Source: Paenibacillus sp. An7 (GTDB lineage Bacteria > Bacillota > Bacilli > Paenibacillales > Paenibacillaceae). Taken from it: DNA of 64,000 nt. The position numbers and the translations under genes were made by a program. The stretch spans positions 113,396 to 177,395 of the forward strand of contig NZ_WTWX01000008.1 of assembly GCF_009870785.1 (NCBI RefSeq), written 5' to 3'. Under the pieces are notes generated by a model, which was not told the DNA's origin, did not search any database, and was given only the letters and a program-made list of their open reading frames with translations. This document shows positions 46,046-55,347 of the stretch, in pieces. Each line of letters begins with the position of its first letter. The first letter of the stretch is position 1.

Positions 46046-46938
46046 GTTTTGTAGCAGGAACGGTAGTTACACTCCCGGTATCAAGGGAAGTGTCCCCGTA
46101 TGGGTATTTTTTATCAACAGGCAGTGAAGATGTATTATTGCATTATTCGGAGCTGACGCGAGACATTAAAGTTGGAGAAGAAGTGGAAGTTTTTCTTTTC
46201 TTCGATACCGATGATCGCCCAGCAGCAACAATGAAGAAACCTTATCTTACCTTGGGTGAAATGGCGAAGCTCGAAGTAGCAGACGTCCACCCAAGACTGG
46301 GTTGCTTTCTAGAAATGGGACTTGGACGTCAGCTGTTGCTGCCGATTCGCGAGCTTCCCGAAATGAGAGAACTTCATCCGCAAGTTGGAGATGAGGTCTT
46401 TGTTATTATGGAGCATGACCGGCAGGGACGTCTGCGTGCAAAACTTGCAGGAGAAAGAGAACTTGATCCTTTCACGTTCCATGCACCGACGACTTGGATG
46501 AATGAGTGGGTAGAAGCGACGGTGTATAAACCGCTGCAGATGGGTACTTTTGTGCTTGTAGACGGCGGGGTATTAGGCTTTGGCGCGATTGGGATGATTC
46601 ACTCTTCCGAGCGAACTCGTATGCTTAGACTTGGAGAGAAAGTAAGCGTTCGTGTAACCCTTGTTCGTGAGGATGGAAGAGTGAATCTTTCTATGACTCA
46701 ACGTAAGGAAATCGGACGTAACGAAGACGCTGAACGTATCCTTGAATTTATTAAGGAGCGACCAAACGGAGCAATGCCTTATTCTGACCAGACACCGCCG
46801 GATATTATTAAAAACAAATTCGGAATCAGTAAGTCTGCTTTCAAGCGTGCCATGGGCAAGCTTATGAAAGACGGCCTGGTGACTCAGGATGAAAACTGGA
46901 CGTATCTTGTAAAAAAAGAAGAAGCGTCTGAAGAATAA
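46042..46938 (+). CDS. cvfB: S1-domain RNA-binding protein, CvfB family
   Basis: The 298-residue protein consists of S1-like OB-fold domains and a C-terminal winged helix. The last S1 copy is about residues 145-225 (MGTFVLVDGGVLGFGAIGMIH, GRVNLSMTQRKE), and the winged helix (residues ~230-295) contains IKNKFGISKSAFKRAMGKLMKDG. CvfB of Staphylococcus aureus binds RNA and influences virulence gene expression; YitL is the Bacillus relative. In Bacillus subtilis this gene is not found between rsfS and yqeM, so the arrangement here differs. The start overlaps the rsfS stop by four bases. A terminator follows. Confidence 0.92.
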   Translation: MSFVAGTVVTLPVSREVSPYGYFLSTGSEDVLLHYSELTRDIKVGEEVEVFLFFDTDDRPAATMKKPYLTLGEMAKLEVADVHPRLGCFLEMGLGRQLLLPIRELPEMRELHPQVGDEVFVIMEHDRQGRLRAKLAGERELDPFTFHAPTTWMNEWVEATVYKPLQMGTFVLVDGGVLGFGAIGMIHSSERTRMLRLGEKVSVRVTLVREDGRVNLSMTQRKEIGRNEDAERILEFIKERPNGAMPYSDQTPPDIIKNKFGISKSAFKRAMGKLMKDGLVTQDENWTYLVKKEEASEE

Positions 46939-46969
46939 GCAAGTAATCTTATGTTGTAATTGGAGTGAC

Positions 46970-46996
46970 GAGCCCTTTAAGGGCTCTTTGCTTTTC
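46970..46996 (+). terminator. Terminator after cvfB
   Basis: GAGCCCTT and AAGGGCTC form a perfect short hairpin followed by TTTGCTTTT. It ends the yqeG-to-cvfB operon, so yqeM downstream is transcribed separately. Confidence 0.8.
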
Positions 46997-47011
46997 ATGA
47001 AGGATGTTTTA

Positions 47012-47197
47012 TCTTTGAAGAAGTTCATGATTGGAGAGAAGCGAAGTGTAGTGTCCAATCATGCTGGGTGTTGTCTTTAAAGAAGTTCATGATTGGAGAG
47101 AAGCGAAGCGTAGCGTCTAAATCATGATAGGTTTGTCTTTGAAGAAGTTCATGATTAGAGAGAAGCGAAGCGTAGTGTCCAATCATGCTGGTTTTTT
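47012..47197. repeat. Three tandem copies of a 62-bp repeat with internal hairpins
   Basis: Three adjacent units of 62 bases start at 47012, 47074 and 47136, each beginning TCTTT(G/A)AAGAAGTTCATGATT and containing GAGAAGCGAAG. Within unit 1 the arms CATGATTGGA (47026-47035) and TCCAATCATG (47054-47063) can fold into a hairpin; units 2 and 3 carry one to a few changes in the stem. The copies differ at only a few positions, which points to recent duplication. There is no spacer diversity, so it is not CRISPR. Confidence 0.92.
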
Positions 47198-47210
47198 CCT
47201 TTGACTCACA

Positions 47211-47280
47211 AGTTCCTGCCAGTAAAGCTGCAGGAACTCACCCCAGTTGCCCCTCTAAACTTAGGGGCAACCATATTTTT
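47211..47280 (+). repeat. Two adjacent perfect hairpins in the cvfB-yqeM gap
   Basis: AGTTCCTGC (47211-47219) pairs with GCAGGAACT (47230-47238). GTTGCCCCT (47246-47254) pairs with AGGGGCAAC (47263-47271), followed by CATATTTTT. The second has the look of a terminator, the first of a structural or protein-binding site. Confidence 0.7.
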
Positions 47281-47312
47281 GAAAACAAAGTGGAAGTAAG
47301 TAGGAAGCGGAA

Positions 47313-47434
47313 GTGGATGGAATGGTTCTGTAGAAGCGAAGCGGGCGCCTTTGTTATCGGATTTCCCCCTCGGCTGGTTTTATACAACCCAAGAAATCCG
47401 AAAACAACAGCGCTCGTAAGAACCATCCATCCAC
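47313..47434. repeat. Long imperfect inverted repeat (about 122 bp)
   Basis: The outer arms GTGGATGGAATGGTTCT (47313-47329) and AGAACCATCCATCCAC (to 47434) pair with one bulged base. Further in, AGCG/CGCT, TTGTT/AACAA and CGGATTTC/GAAATCCG continue the pairing around a loop of about 25 bases. It shares the motif GAAGCGAAGCG with the tandem repeats to its left. It could be a MITE-like or REP-like element or a structured leader of yqeM. The whole gap 46939-47531 contains no supported gene. Confidence 0.8.
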
Positions 47435-47531
47435 TGGAGCCTCATAAGCAGGAATCGCGCGAACAGCAGAATCCTGCCCACACTTTCACTTTATTTTCAA
47501 CATTATTTTTGACATTAAGGTGGTGTTTCCT

Positions 47532-48305
47532 ATGTCCTATCGCAAATTTGCTTACGTATATGATGAACTGATGGAAGACATGCCTTACCCTGAATGGATT
47601 CGATTCGCTAGAATTGCTTGGGAGAAGCATGGAATACCTAAAAGTGTTGTAGAACTCGGCTGTGGTACCGGTTCTCTGACCATTCCTTTAGTTAAATCAG
47701 GATTTGAAGTAACGGGGATTGATCTTTCTGCTGATATGCTGTCCGTAGCACGGCAAAAGCTAGAAGAAACTCCGCAGGGTAACCGTTTCTTTCGTGAAGG
47801 AACGATCCGCTGGATTCACCAGGATATGCGAAACTGGGAACTGCCGGAACCCGTGGATACCGTTATTTCTTTTTGTGACAGTATTAATTATTTGCTAAAA
47901 GAAGAAGATATTATCCGCACGTTCCAAAAAACGTATCAAGGTCTCAAGTCAGGCGGTACGTTCCTATTTGATGTACATCACCCTAGCACTTTTATTCGTT
48001 ATGAGGAAGAGCAGCCTTTTGTATTGGATGAAAAATCAATCTCCTATATTTGGACTTGTGATTTAGACCGTGCTAGTTATGAGATTGAACATCATTTAAG
48101 CATTTTTACGCGTGCAGAGGGCAGCGGACCTGATGTATATCACCGCTTTGAAGAAGTTCATAATCAGAGAGCATATGATCCGGAATGGATGAAAGGGCAG
48201 CTGTTTAAAGCAGGTTTTCATGATGTGAATATATATGCCGATTTTGAGTGGGAACCGGCGAATGAGAATTCATCGCGTTTATTTTTTGTAGCCGTTAAAA
48301 AGTAG
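47532..48305 (+). CDS. yqeM: SAM-dependent methyltransferase, YqeM type
   Basis: This 257-residue class I methyltransferase has the SAM-binding motif VVELGCGTGSLTIPL near residue 42, the acidic residue in VTGIDLSADML and the later motif TVISFCDSINYLL. The beginning YRKFAYVYDELMEDMPYPEW is typical of the YqeM group. ATG 47532 follows AAGGTGGTG; an in-frame GTG at 47520 is less likely. In Bacillus subtilis yqeM follows rsfS (yqeL); here cvfB and a repeat-rich 590-base gap separate them. Substrate unknown. Confidence 0.9.
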   Translation: MSYRKFAYVYDELMEDMPYPEWIRFARIAWEKHGIPKSVVELGCGTGSLTIPLVKSGFEVTGIDLSADMLSVARQKLEETPQGNRFFREGTIRWIHQDMRNWELPEPVDTVISFCDSINYLLKEEDIIRTFQKTYQGLKSGGTFLFDVHHPSTFIRYEEEQPFVLDEKSISYIWTCDLDRASYEIEHHLSIFTRAEGSGPDVYHRFEEVHNQRAYDPEWMKGQLFKAGFHDVNIYADFEWEPANENSSRLFFVAVKK

Positions 48306-48313
48306 CTTATATA

Positions 48314-48353
48314 GCATCCTTTCTATGATTTATTGAGAAGGATGCTTTTTTTT
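48314..48353 (+). terminator. Terminator after yqeM
   Basis: GCATCCTT and AAGGATGC form a perfect stem with a loop of about 16 bases, followed by TTTTTTT. Confidence 0.9.
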
Positions 48354-48450
48354 AACCATAATTCAATTATAGAAGAACTACACATAGAACCAAGAAACCA
48401 TTTGGGATATAATGGATAGAAATTGAGAATAGAGAGCAGGTGCTTAGTAA

Positions 48451-50145
48451 GTGAAATTTAGTGAATATGCATATGAACGGCCGGATGTGGCACGTTTTGA
48501 ACAAGAGTTTAACGGGCTGCTCGCCACATTCCGTGAAGCAAAAAATGCAGATGAACAGGAAGCTGCTATGGCGGCCATCAACAAACTGCGCGGGGCTTTA
48601 TCCACACAGGAAACGCTGGTTTCGATTCGCCATTCCGTAGATACCAATGACGAATTTTATAAGGCGGAGCAAGATTTTTTCGATGAAACATCGCCTATGT
48701 TCCAGAAATATACGACTGAATTTTACGAGGCGCTTGTGAGTTCTCCGTTTAGAGCTGAGCTGGAGAAAAAATGGGGTAAACAGTTATTTCAGATTGCAGA
48801 GCTTACCATCAAAACATTTAGTCCGGACATTATTGGTGACTTGCAACAAGAGAATAAACTGACGACAGAATACTCGAAGCTGATTGCTTCGGCTAAGATT
48901 TTTTTTGAAGGAGAAGAACGTACCTTATCGCAGCTTGCTCCTTTCATGCGGTCTACAGATCGAAATATGCGTAAACGTGCGGAAGAAGCACGGACTGCTT
49001 TTTTGAGTGAACATGAAGAAGCACTTGACCGGATTTACGATGAACTGGTGAAGGTAAGAACCAAGATGGCGAAGAAACTTGGATTTCCGAGCTTTGTGGA
49101 GATGGGTTATGCCAGAATGAATCGAACGGACTATGACGCTGATATGGTGTCGAGCTTCCGTAAACAAGTGCTGGAGGAGATTGTTCCGGTGGCTACGAAG
49201 CTGAAAGAGCGTCAACGCGAGCGTGTCGGGGTAGATGAGCTGTATTATTACGACGAGAATATCGTGTTCCCATCAGGAAATGCAGCGCCCAAAGGAAATC
49301 CGGAATGGATCGTACAGAATGGCAAAAAAATGTACGACGAACTAGCCCCGGAAATGAGCGAGTTTTTCAATTACATGCTGGATCACGAGCTGATGGATCT
49401 AGTCAGTAAGAAAGGGAAAGAAAGCGGCGGGTACTGTACATTTATTTATGACTACAAGTCTCCTTTTATTTTCTCCAATTTCAATGGGACTTCGGATGAT
49501 ATTGATGTTCTCACGCATGAGGCAGGTCATGCATTCCAGGTATACCAAAGCCGGAATTTTGAAGTGCCTGAATATTTATTTCCTACATATGAAGCGGCTG
49601 AAATTCATTCCATGAGTATGGAGTTCTTTACTTGGCCGTGGATGAATCTATTCTTTGAAAATGAAGTGGAAAAGTATAAATTCGATCACTTGTCGAGTGC
49701 TCTTCTATTTATTCCTTATGGTGTTTCCGTGGATGAGTTCCAGCATTATGTCTATAGTAATCCAGAAGCAACTCCCGCACAGCGCAAACAAGCTTGGCGT
49801 AAGATCGAGCGTAAATATCTGCCTCATCGTAATTACGAGAGCAATCTCTACTTTGAGCAAGGCGGATTCTGGCAAAAACAAGCTCACATTTACAGATCTC
49901 CATTCTATTATATTGATTACACACTGGCTCAAATCTGTGCGTTCCAGTTCTGGAAGCAGTCCAGAGAGGATTATCAAGCAGCTTGGACGAATTATTTGCA
50001 CTTGTGCAAATTAGGAGGAAGTTTATCCTTTACCAAACTGGTGGAAGAGGCAGGTCTTATTTCACCTTTCAAAGACGGGTGTGTAACTTCTGTAATTACG
50101 AGTATTGAAGATTATCTTAATTCTATAGACGACAAAGCTCTATAA
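48451..50145 (+). CDS. M3-family oligoendopeptidase (PepF-like)
   Basis: The 564-residue peptidase contains the zinc motif HEAGH in DVLTHEAGHAFQVYQS and the third ligand Glu in AAEIHSMSMEFF. The protein is mostly helical, as usual in M3 enzymes, which hydrolyse peptides of about 6-15 residues in the cytoplasm. It starts at GTG 48451. It is monocistronic, between the yqeM terminator and the leuS T-box. Length and motifs are complete. I leave the symbol blank because several PepF and YjbG-like paralogues exist. Confidence 0.93.
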   Translation: MKFSEYAYERPDVARFEQEFNGLLATFREAKNADEQEAAMAAINKLRGALSTQETLVSIRHSVDTNDEFYKAEQDFFDETSPMFQKYTTEFYEALVSSPFRAELEKKWGKQLFQIAELTIKTFSPDIIGDLQQENKLTTEYSKLIASAKIFFEGEERTLSQLAPFMRSTDRNMRKRAEEARTAFLSEHEEALDRIYDELVKVRTKMAKKLGFPSFVEMGYARMNRTDYDADMVSSFRKQVLEEIVPVATKLKERQRERVGVDELYYYDENIVFPSGNAAPKGNPEWIVQNGKKMYDELAPEMSEFFNYMLDHELMDLVSKKGKESGGYCTFIYDYKSPFIFSNFNGTSDDIDVLTHEAGHAFQVYQSRNFEVPEYLFPTYEAAEIHSMSMEFFTWPWMNLFFENEVEKYKFDHLSSALLFIPYGVSVDEFQHYVYSNPEATPAQRKQAWRKIERKYLPHRNYESNLYFEQGGFWQKQAHIYRSPFYYIDYTLAQICAFQFWKQSREDYQAAWTNYLHLCKLGGSLSFTKLVEEAGLISPFKDGCVTSVITSIEDYLNSIDDKAL

Positions 50146-50252
50146 AATAAGAGATCAGCAGAATCACTTTCTATTGGCCCTGCACTGTTTAGTCTTCAGC
50201 TAAATATATTCTTAGTTTAATTAAAACGGGGACCAGGGGTTTACAGAGTTAT

Positions 50253-50282
50253 TTGACTTTATCTGTTGCAGTCTTGTATAAT
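50253..50282 (+). promoter_or_regulatory. Sigma-A promoter of leuS
   Basis: TTGACT (50253-50258) and TATAAT (50277-50282) are spaced by 18 bases, and the T-box leader begins about 10 bases downstream. Confidence 0.8.
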
Positions 50283-50289
50283 GATTGCG

Positions 50290-50572
50290 ATTAAACTTAA
50301 CATGTTTTCGATGAAGAGGAGTAGTAATAGAACCAATGCATAACAGAGAGCCAGCGGGTGGTGCAAGCTGGTTGCCATGGTTGTATGAACTCGCCTTGGA
50401 GATATGAGGTCAGGCTATATTTTATAGGGGAAGCCTCATCGGTTCACCGCCGTTACAGGGTGCTTAAGGGAGTGGACAGCGAAGCACGTATGTCCGCTAA
50501 CTAGGGTGGTACCACGGGAATCTAACCTCTCGTCCCTAGCGATGATACGCTATGGGATGCGGAGGTTTTTTT
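50290..50572 (+). ncRNA. T-box leader of leuS, leucine (CUC) specifier
   Basis: The leader has the ordered T-box parts. GAAGAGGAGTAGTA lies near its start. Stem I carries the specifier loop with GAACTCGCC, giving a CTC (Leu) codon at 50392-50394. The conserved T-box sequence AGGGTGGTACCACGG begins at about 50503. A terminator hairpin (AACCTC...GAGGTT with T-run) spans 50524-50572. Uncharged leucyl tRNA binds both the specifier and the T-box bulge, stabilises the antiterminator and switches on leuS. The Leu specifier and the downstream gene agree. Confidence 0.95.
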
Positions 50573-50657
50573 GTTGGTCCGTGATACGTTTTGGCATGGT
50601 ATGACGTTCAAGGCGTAATCCGGTTCTAACGTTTTCATATGACGAGGAGGATGGACA

Positions 50658-53096
50658 TTGAGTCAGAAAGAACTGCCGAAGCACGGCTATCAACCGCAAT
50701 CCATTGAGCCGAAATGGCAACAATATTGGGATGCTAACAAAACATTTAAAACAGGGGAAGAGGCAGATAAACCAAAGTTCTATGCCCTTGATATGTTCCC
50801 TTATCCTTCCGGAGCGGGTCTCCATGTAGGACATCCAGAAGGATATACAGCGACTGATATCGTATCTCGCTACAAAAGAATGCGCGGATATAATGTTCTG
50901 CATCCGATGGGTTGGGATGCTTTCGGTCTTCCGGCAGAACAGCATGCAATCGATACAGGAGAACATCCGCGTGATATAACGGTGAAGAATGTAAATAACT
51001 TCCGCCGTCAGATTAAATCACTTGGATTTTCATATGATTGGGATCGTGAGATCAGCACGACAGATCCTGACTACTATAAGTGGACACAGTGGATCTTTAT
51101 CCAGCTATATAAACGTGGTCTTGCTTATGTATCTGAAGTTCCGGTGAACTGGTGTGAAGAGCTTGGAACGGTTCTTGCAAACGAAGAAGTAATCGATGGG
51201 AAAAGTGAGCGTGGAGGCTTCCCTGTCGTACGTAAACCAATGCGTCAATGGGTACTGAAAATTACCGAATATGCAGACCGTCTTCTTGATGATCTGGATG
51301 AACTGGACTGGGCAGAAAGCATTAAAGATATGCAGCGCAACTGGATTGGACGCTCCAAAGGTGCGGAAGTGACGTTTGAGCTGGAAGGACATGAAGAACA
51401 GCTGAAAGTATTTACGACACGTCCAGACACTTTGTTTGGCGCAACTTATGCCGTTCTTGCTCCTGAACACGAATTGGTGGAGAAGATTACGAAACCAGAG
51501 CAGCAGGCTGCGGTAAAAGCATATCAAGATCAAGCGGCACGTAAGAGTGACCTTGAGCGTACGGATCTTGCAAAAGAAAAAACAGGTGTGTTTACTGGCG
51601 CATATGCAATTAATCCGATCAGCGGTGCGAAATTGCCGGTATGGATTGCCGATTATGTTCTTGCTGGTTATGGAACAGGTGCGATTATGGCAGTGCCTGC
51701 ACATGATTCACGTGACTGGGAATTTGCAAAACAATTCGGTCTTGAAATCATTGAAGTGGTATCGGGTGGAGATGTGGAAAAAGAAGCCTACACAGGTGAT
51801 GGCCCACACGTAAACTCCGGTATGCTGGATGGACTTGAGAATGAAGAAGCTATTGCCAAAGCAATCGCCTGGCTTGAGGAGAACGGAAAAGGCGAAGGAA
51901 AAGTAACGTACAGACTTCGTGACTGGCTCTTCAGCCGTCAGCGTTATTGGGGTGAACCTATTCCAATTCTGCATCTGGAAGATGGTACGATGAAAACAGT
52001 ACCTGAAAGTGAACTTCCGCTTGTGCTTCCAGAGATGGATGAGATTAAGCCGTCCGGTACAGGGGAATCTCCACTTGCCAATGCAACAGACTGGGTAAAC
52101 ACAATCGATCCAGAAACAGGAATGAAGGCGCGCCGTGAGACCAATACCATGCCGCAATGGGCTGGAAGCTGCTGGTATTACCTGCGCTTTATTGATCCAC
52201 ACAATGATAAGGAACTGGTATCCAAAGAAAAACAACGCGAATGGCTTCCAGTTGACTTGTACATTGGCGGAGCAGAACATGCGGTACTTCACTTGCTCTA
52301 TGCACGTTTCTGGCATAAAGTTCTGTATGATCTAGGCATCGTAGATACAAAAGAACCATTCCATAAACTCGTAAACCAAGGAATGATTCTTGGAACGAAC
52401 AATGAGAAAATGAGTAAGTCCCGCGGCAACGTAATCAATCCAGATGAGATTGTGGAAAAATACGGTGCAGATACGCTGCGGATTTACGAAATGTTCATGG
52501 GGCCGCTTGAGGCAACCAAACCTTGGAACGAGAATGGTGTAGAAGGAGCTTATCGTTTCCTAGCACGTGTGTGGCGTTTGTTTATTAATGAAGATGGCAC
52601 ACTTAATGAGAAAATCGGCGATGGCGGAGATGACGATTTCAAACGCACATGGCATAAAACAATTAAGAAAGTTACCGATGATCTCGAGCATCTACGCTTT
52701 AATACAGCGATCAGTCAGCTGATGATCTTCACTAATGATGCGTACAAAGCAGACCGCCTGCCACGCGAAGCAATGGAGAACTTTGTACAGATGCTTGCTC
52801 CTCTTGCTCCGCATATCGCAGAAGAGTTGTGGTCGCGTCTTGGTCATGAAGAGAGCATCAGCTATGTATCCTGGCCGCAGTATGATGAGGCACTAACCGT
52901 TGATGCAGAAATAGAAATCGTTATTCAAATTAACGGTAAAATCGTACAGCGCGCAAGCGTTGCAGCTGATCTTGATGCAAAAGGACTTGAAGCGTTCAGC
53001 TTAGAGATTCCTGCAATCAAGGAAGCATTAGAAGGCAAAACCATCCGTAAGGTGATTGCAGTACCAGGTAAACTGGTTAATATTGTTGCCGGTTAA
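50658..53096 (+). CDS. leuS: Leucyl-tRNA synthetase
   Basis: The 812-residue class I synthetase charges tRNA-Leu. It has the HIGH-type motif [14 protein letters not shown] near residue 55, the editing domain with [12 protein letters not shown], the tryptophan-rich [11 protein letters not shown], and the KMSKS motif KMSKSRGNV near 590. It starts at TTG 50658 after GAGGAGG. Control is by the T-box leader. Its last 20 bases overlap the end of the convergent comER gene. No terminator follows between the two stop codons. Confidence 0.97.
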   Translation: MSQKELPKHGYQPQSIEPKWQQYWDANKTFKTGEEADKPKFYALDMFPYPSGAGLHVGHPEGYTATDIVSRYKRMRGYNVLHPMGWDAFGLPAEQHAIDTGEHPRDITVKNVNNFRRQIKSLGFSYDWDREISTTDPDYYKWTQWIFIQLYKRGLAYVSEVPVNWCEELGTVLANEEVIDGKSERGGFPVVRKPMRQWVLKITEYADRLLDDLDELDWAESIKDMQRNWIGRSKGAEVTFELEGHEEQLKVFTTRPDTLFGATYAVLAPEHELVEKITKPEQQAAVKAYQDQAARKSDLERTDLAKEKTGVFTGAYAINPISGAKLPVWIADYVLAGYGTGAIMAVPAHDSRDWEFAKQFGLEIIEVVSGGDVEKEAYTGDGPHVNSGMLDGLENEEAIAKAIAWLEENGKGEGKVTYRLRDWLFSRQRYWGEPIPILHLEDGTMKTVPESELPLVLPEMDEIKPSGTGESPLANATDWVNTIDPETGMKARRETNTMPQWAGSCWYYLRFIDPHNDKELVSKEKQREWLPVDLYIGGAEHAVLHLLYARFWHKVLYDLGIVDTKEPFHKLVNQGMILGTNNEKMSKSRGNVINPDEIVEKYGADTLRIYEMFMGPLEATKPWNENGVEGAYRFLARVWRLFINEDGTLNEKIGDGGDDDFKRTWHKTIKKVTDDLEHLRFNTAISQLMIFTNDAYKADRLPREAMENFVQMLAPLAPHIAEELWSRLGHEESISYVSWPQYDEALTVDAEIEIVIQINGKIVQRASVAADLDAKGLEAFSLEIPAIKEALEGKTIRKVIAVPGKLVNIVAG

Positions 53097-53925
53097 TCTC
53101 ACCTGCACCAAATTCAGCATCTAGCGCTTCCAGGTCTTTTTCGTACTTCGCGTGCGTGACCTGAATGAGCTGATCAAATACACCCGCAAGGCTTGAATCA
53201 AGCAGGTTCAAGGCTTTGGCGGTTATACCGCCGGGTACGGCAACACGTTCTTGGAGCTGTGACGGAGTCACAGCTCCTTCTGCTAGTAATTTACCTGTGC
53301 CAAGCAGCATTTCACTTGCAAGACGAGTAGCTTCATCTGAAGTGATTCCCGTCTTGCGAACGGCTGCTTCCACCCATTGTTCTATAAAAAAGGCAACAAA
53401 GGCAGGACCACAGCTGCTAAAATCAGAGCTGATTCGGGTAAAGGTTTCTTCTACGCGTATCGGTCTGCTAATGTAGCTGAATAGCATCTCAACCCGTTTT
53501 TTGTCTTCATCATTCAATCGATTTCCATGAATACATAAGGAAGCGCCGCTGCCGGTTAAGTGAGTAATACTCGGAATAATTTTTGTGATTTTACATGGTA
53601 AGACGGATTCCAAGTGTCTAATTTGAACAGGACTCGTAATTGAGATCATGATCTGATCAGGAGTTACGACGGGTTTAATATATTCGATGACTTCTTTAAA
53701 TTCATGCGGTTTGATACAAAGAAATACAATGTTGCTTTTTTCAACGGTTTCACGATTTGTTTCGGCTGGATACAGACCTGGATGCAGAGAAGCTAGGTTT
53801 ACGACTTTTTCACGGGTTCGATTACTTGCAGTAATTTGATACGCGTCAAGTGCTCCGGAAGCAAGGAAGGTGTTAATGAGTAAACTTCCCATGCTGCCGG
53901 TTCCTATAAATCCGACCTTCAACAT
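53077..53925 (-). CDS. comER: ComER, pyrroline-5-carboxylate reductase-like late competence protein
   Basis: This 282-residue protein has the ProC fold: nucleotide motif [12 protein letters not shown], then FLCIKPHEF, the substrate region [15 protein letters not shown] and the C-terminal [15 protein letters not shown], where true reductases have SPGGTT. In Bacillus subtilis comER lies next to and divergent from comEABC, as here. It is not essential for competence and its reaction is not known; a role in biofilm or sporulation has been proposed. ATG 53925 follows AGGGGG. It is convergent with leuS and overlaps it by 20 bases. Confidence 0.93.
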   Translation of the reverse strand: MLKVGFIGTGSMGSLLINTFLASGALDAYQITASNRTREKVVNLASLHPGLYPAETNRETVEKSNIVFLCIKPHEFKEVIEYIKPVVTPDQIMISITSPVQIRHLESVLPCKITKIIPSITHLTGSGASLCIHGNRLNDEDKKRVEMLFSYISRPIRVEETFTRISSDFSSCGPAFVAFFIEQWVEAAVRKTGITSDEATRLASEMLLGTGKLLAEGAVTPSQLQERVAVPGGITAKALNLLDSSLAGVFDQLIQVTHAKYEKDLEALDAEFGAGEINRQQY

Positions 53926-54057
53926 CTTGAGGTTCCCCCTTTCTTGCTTTACGGTACTGGCGCGGGTACGTTCTTCTTAATGTATGCATCTAGACTTGGA
54001 CGACATGACGATAAGTTTTACCTAGGTATGATAATCGTTTGGGAGGTTTTGAATACG

Positions 54058-54630
54058 GTGAAGAAAGCGACAGTGCTGTTAACGATTGGGGCTTTTCTTG
54101 GGAGTGGTTTCATCTTGTTCGGAGGAAAGAGTGACCCGGCTCCTGCGGAATGGACTGCTATTAATGACAGGGCAGCTATATCGGTGAGTGATACGGCAGC
54201 AGAGACGCAGCAGGAGCAGAGCTCAGCAGATTCGGATAAGAATACTTTACCGGAAATACAGCCGGCAGTTCCTACTGTAGAGAAAGAGAAAGAGAAAGTA
54301 GAAATTGATAAGACAGGACCTACTGAAGTTGCTGCAAAACCATTGCTAGAGGAAATGGTAAAGCCAGCGGAAACTACTTCTATAGAAGAACAAGGTACTC
54401 AGAGTCAGAGCGCTCCATCTTCAGCCAATACAGATGGCAGAATAACCGTAAATACAGCATCACGTGAAGAATTGATGGATTTACCTGGTATTGGAGAGAA
54501 GAAAGCACAAGCAATTATTGATTATCGTACAGAACATGGCTCCTTTACCAAACCGAGTGACCTGACAAAGGTCAAGGGGATCGGGATAAAGATGCTTGAG
54601 AAAATGTCACCCTATGTCGTGATAGATTAG
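54058..54630 (+). CDS. comEA: Competence DNA-binding protein ComEA
   Basis: The product is about 190 residues. One N-terminal membrane helix ([18 protein letters not shown]) is followed by a long Ser/Pro/Glu/Thr-rich linker (about residues 30-120, with EKEKEKVE and [12 protein letters not shown]). The C-terminal double helix-hairpin-helix has [21 protein letters not shown] and [17 protein letters not shown]. It binds transforming DNA at the cell surface and passes it to ComEC. I place the start at GTG 54058, 11 bases after GGAGG; TTG 54049 is the alternative and is too close to it. No distinct promoter was recognised. Confidence 0.93.
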   Translation: MKKATVLLTIGAFLGSGFILFGGKSDPAPAEWTAINDRAAISVSDTAAETQQEQSSADSDKNTLPEIQPAVPTVEKEKEKVEIDKTGPTEVAAKPLLEEMVKPAETTSIEEQGTQSQSAPSSANTDGRITVNTASREELMDLPGIGEKKAQAIIDYRTEHGSFTKPSDLTKVKGIGIKMLEKMSPYVVID

Positions 54631-54707
54631 AGTATTATTTTATCGAGACTTTCTGAATGCTTACATTGCAAACATTTAAACTTATAGGTAAGGAGAAGTG
54701 GAGAAGG

Positions 54708-55226
54708 ATGAATACGGGGGTAAGAAAAGACTGGGATACGTACTTCATGGATATTGCTTATATGGTATCTACTCGTTCCCGGTGTTCGCGCAGACATGTA
54801 GGTGCAGTTCTCGTTCAGGGCAAGAAGCTGCTTGGAACCGCATATAATGGAGCGCCTATGGGAGTGCCGGACTGTCTGGAAGCAGGATGTATGATTTCGG
54901 AAGAGTACGAGTTAATCGTTAAAGACGGAAAAGAAGAAATGATCAAGAAACAGCGCTGTGTGCGTACGATTCATGCAGAGCAAAATTTGCTGCTGTTTAC
55001 TGATCGTGCGGACCGGGAAGGATCAAGTGTTTATGTAACAGATGAACCTTGCTGGACTTGTGCTAATATGCTTGCGAACAGTGGAATCGTCGAGATTGTA
55101 TACCACCGTCCCTATCCGAAAGATACATCGAAAGTGCGTCAAATGATGGAGCAAAAAGGGATTACCTTCCGTTCACTGAGCACCTATGAACCTCCAAAAG
55201 AGACTATAATGACTGTGCTTGATTAG
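54708..55226 (+). CDS. comEB: dCMP deaminase-family protein ComEB
   Basis: This 172-residue zinc enzyme has His-Ala-Glu in RTIHAEQNLLLF and the cysteines of PCWTCANML, with the early segment STRSRCSRRHVGAVLV. It resembles deoxycytidylate deaminase, and lies between comEA and comEC as in Bacillus, where it is not needed for DNA uptake itself. The start at ATG 54708 with GGAG upstream is preferred over earlier in-frame starts. An additional cysteine cluster (DCLEAGCM) follows the first strand, as in other ComEB proteins. Confidence 0.93.
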   Translation: MNTGVRKDWDTYFMDIAYMVSTRSRCSRRHVGAVLVQGKKLLGTAYNGAPMGVPDCLEAGCMISEEYELIVKDGKEEMIKKQRCVRTIHAEQNLLLFTDRADREGSSVYVTDEPCWTCANMLANSGIVEIVYHRPYPKDTSKVRQMMEQKGITFRSLSTYEPPKETIMTVLD

Positions 55227-55270
55227 TGATAGAAGATCAACAATAGAATACAAGGATCGAAAATAATAAG

Positions 55271-55330
55271 GAAGAACCTTATGAAGAACAGTGTCAAAGC
55301 TGGCTCTTTATAGGGTTCTTCTTTTCTTTT
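55271..55330 (+). terminator. Hairpin with T-run between comEB and comEC
   Basis: GAAGAACC (from 55271) pairs with GGTTCTTC (to about 55321), followed by TTTCTTTTT. The loop of about 35 bases can itself fold weakly. The element lies just before the comEC ribosome binding site, so it would limit read-through from comEB into comEC. Confidence 0.6.
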
Positions 55331-55347
55331 TGAGGAGGAAAAGGACT

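Noticed and set aside
47012..47197. Possible CRISPR array
   Set aside because: The units are contiguous copies of 62 bases without unique spacers, and no cas genes are nearby.
47185..47571. A 128-codon open frame across the repeat-rich gap
   Set aside because: It is made of inverted repeats and overlaps the yqeM start. Its composition is that of folded non-coding repeats rather than a protein.
51105..52316. Long antisense open frames of about 200 codons opposite leuS
   Set aside because: They are shadows of the highly conserved leuS frame with no ribosome binding sites and no recognisable protein features.
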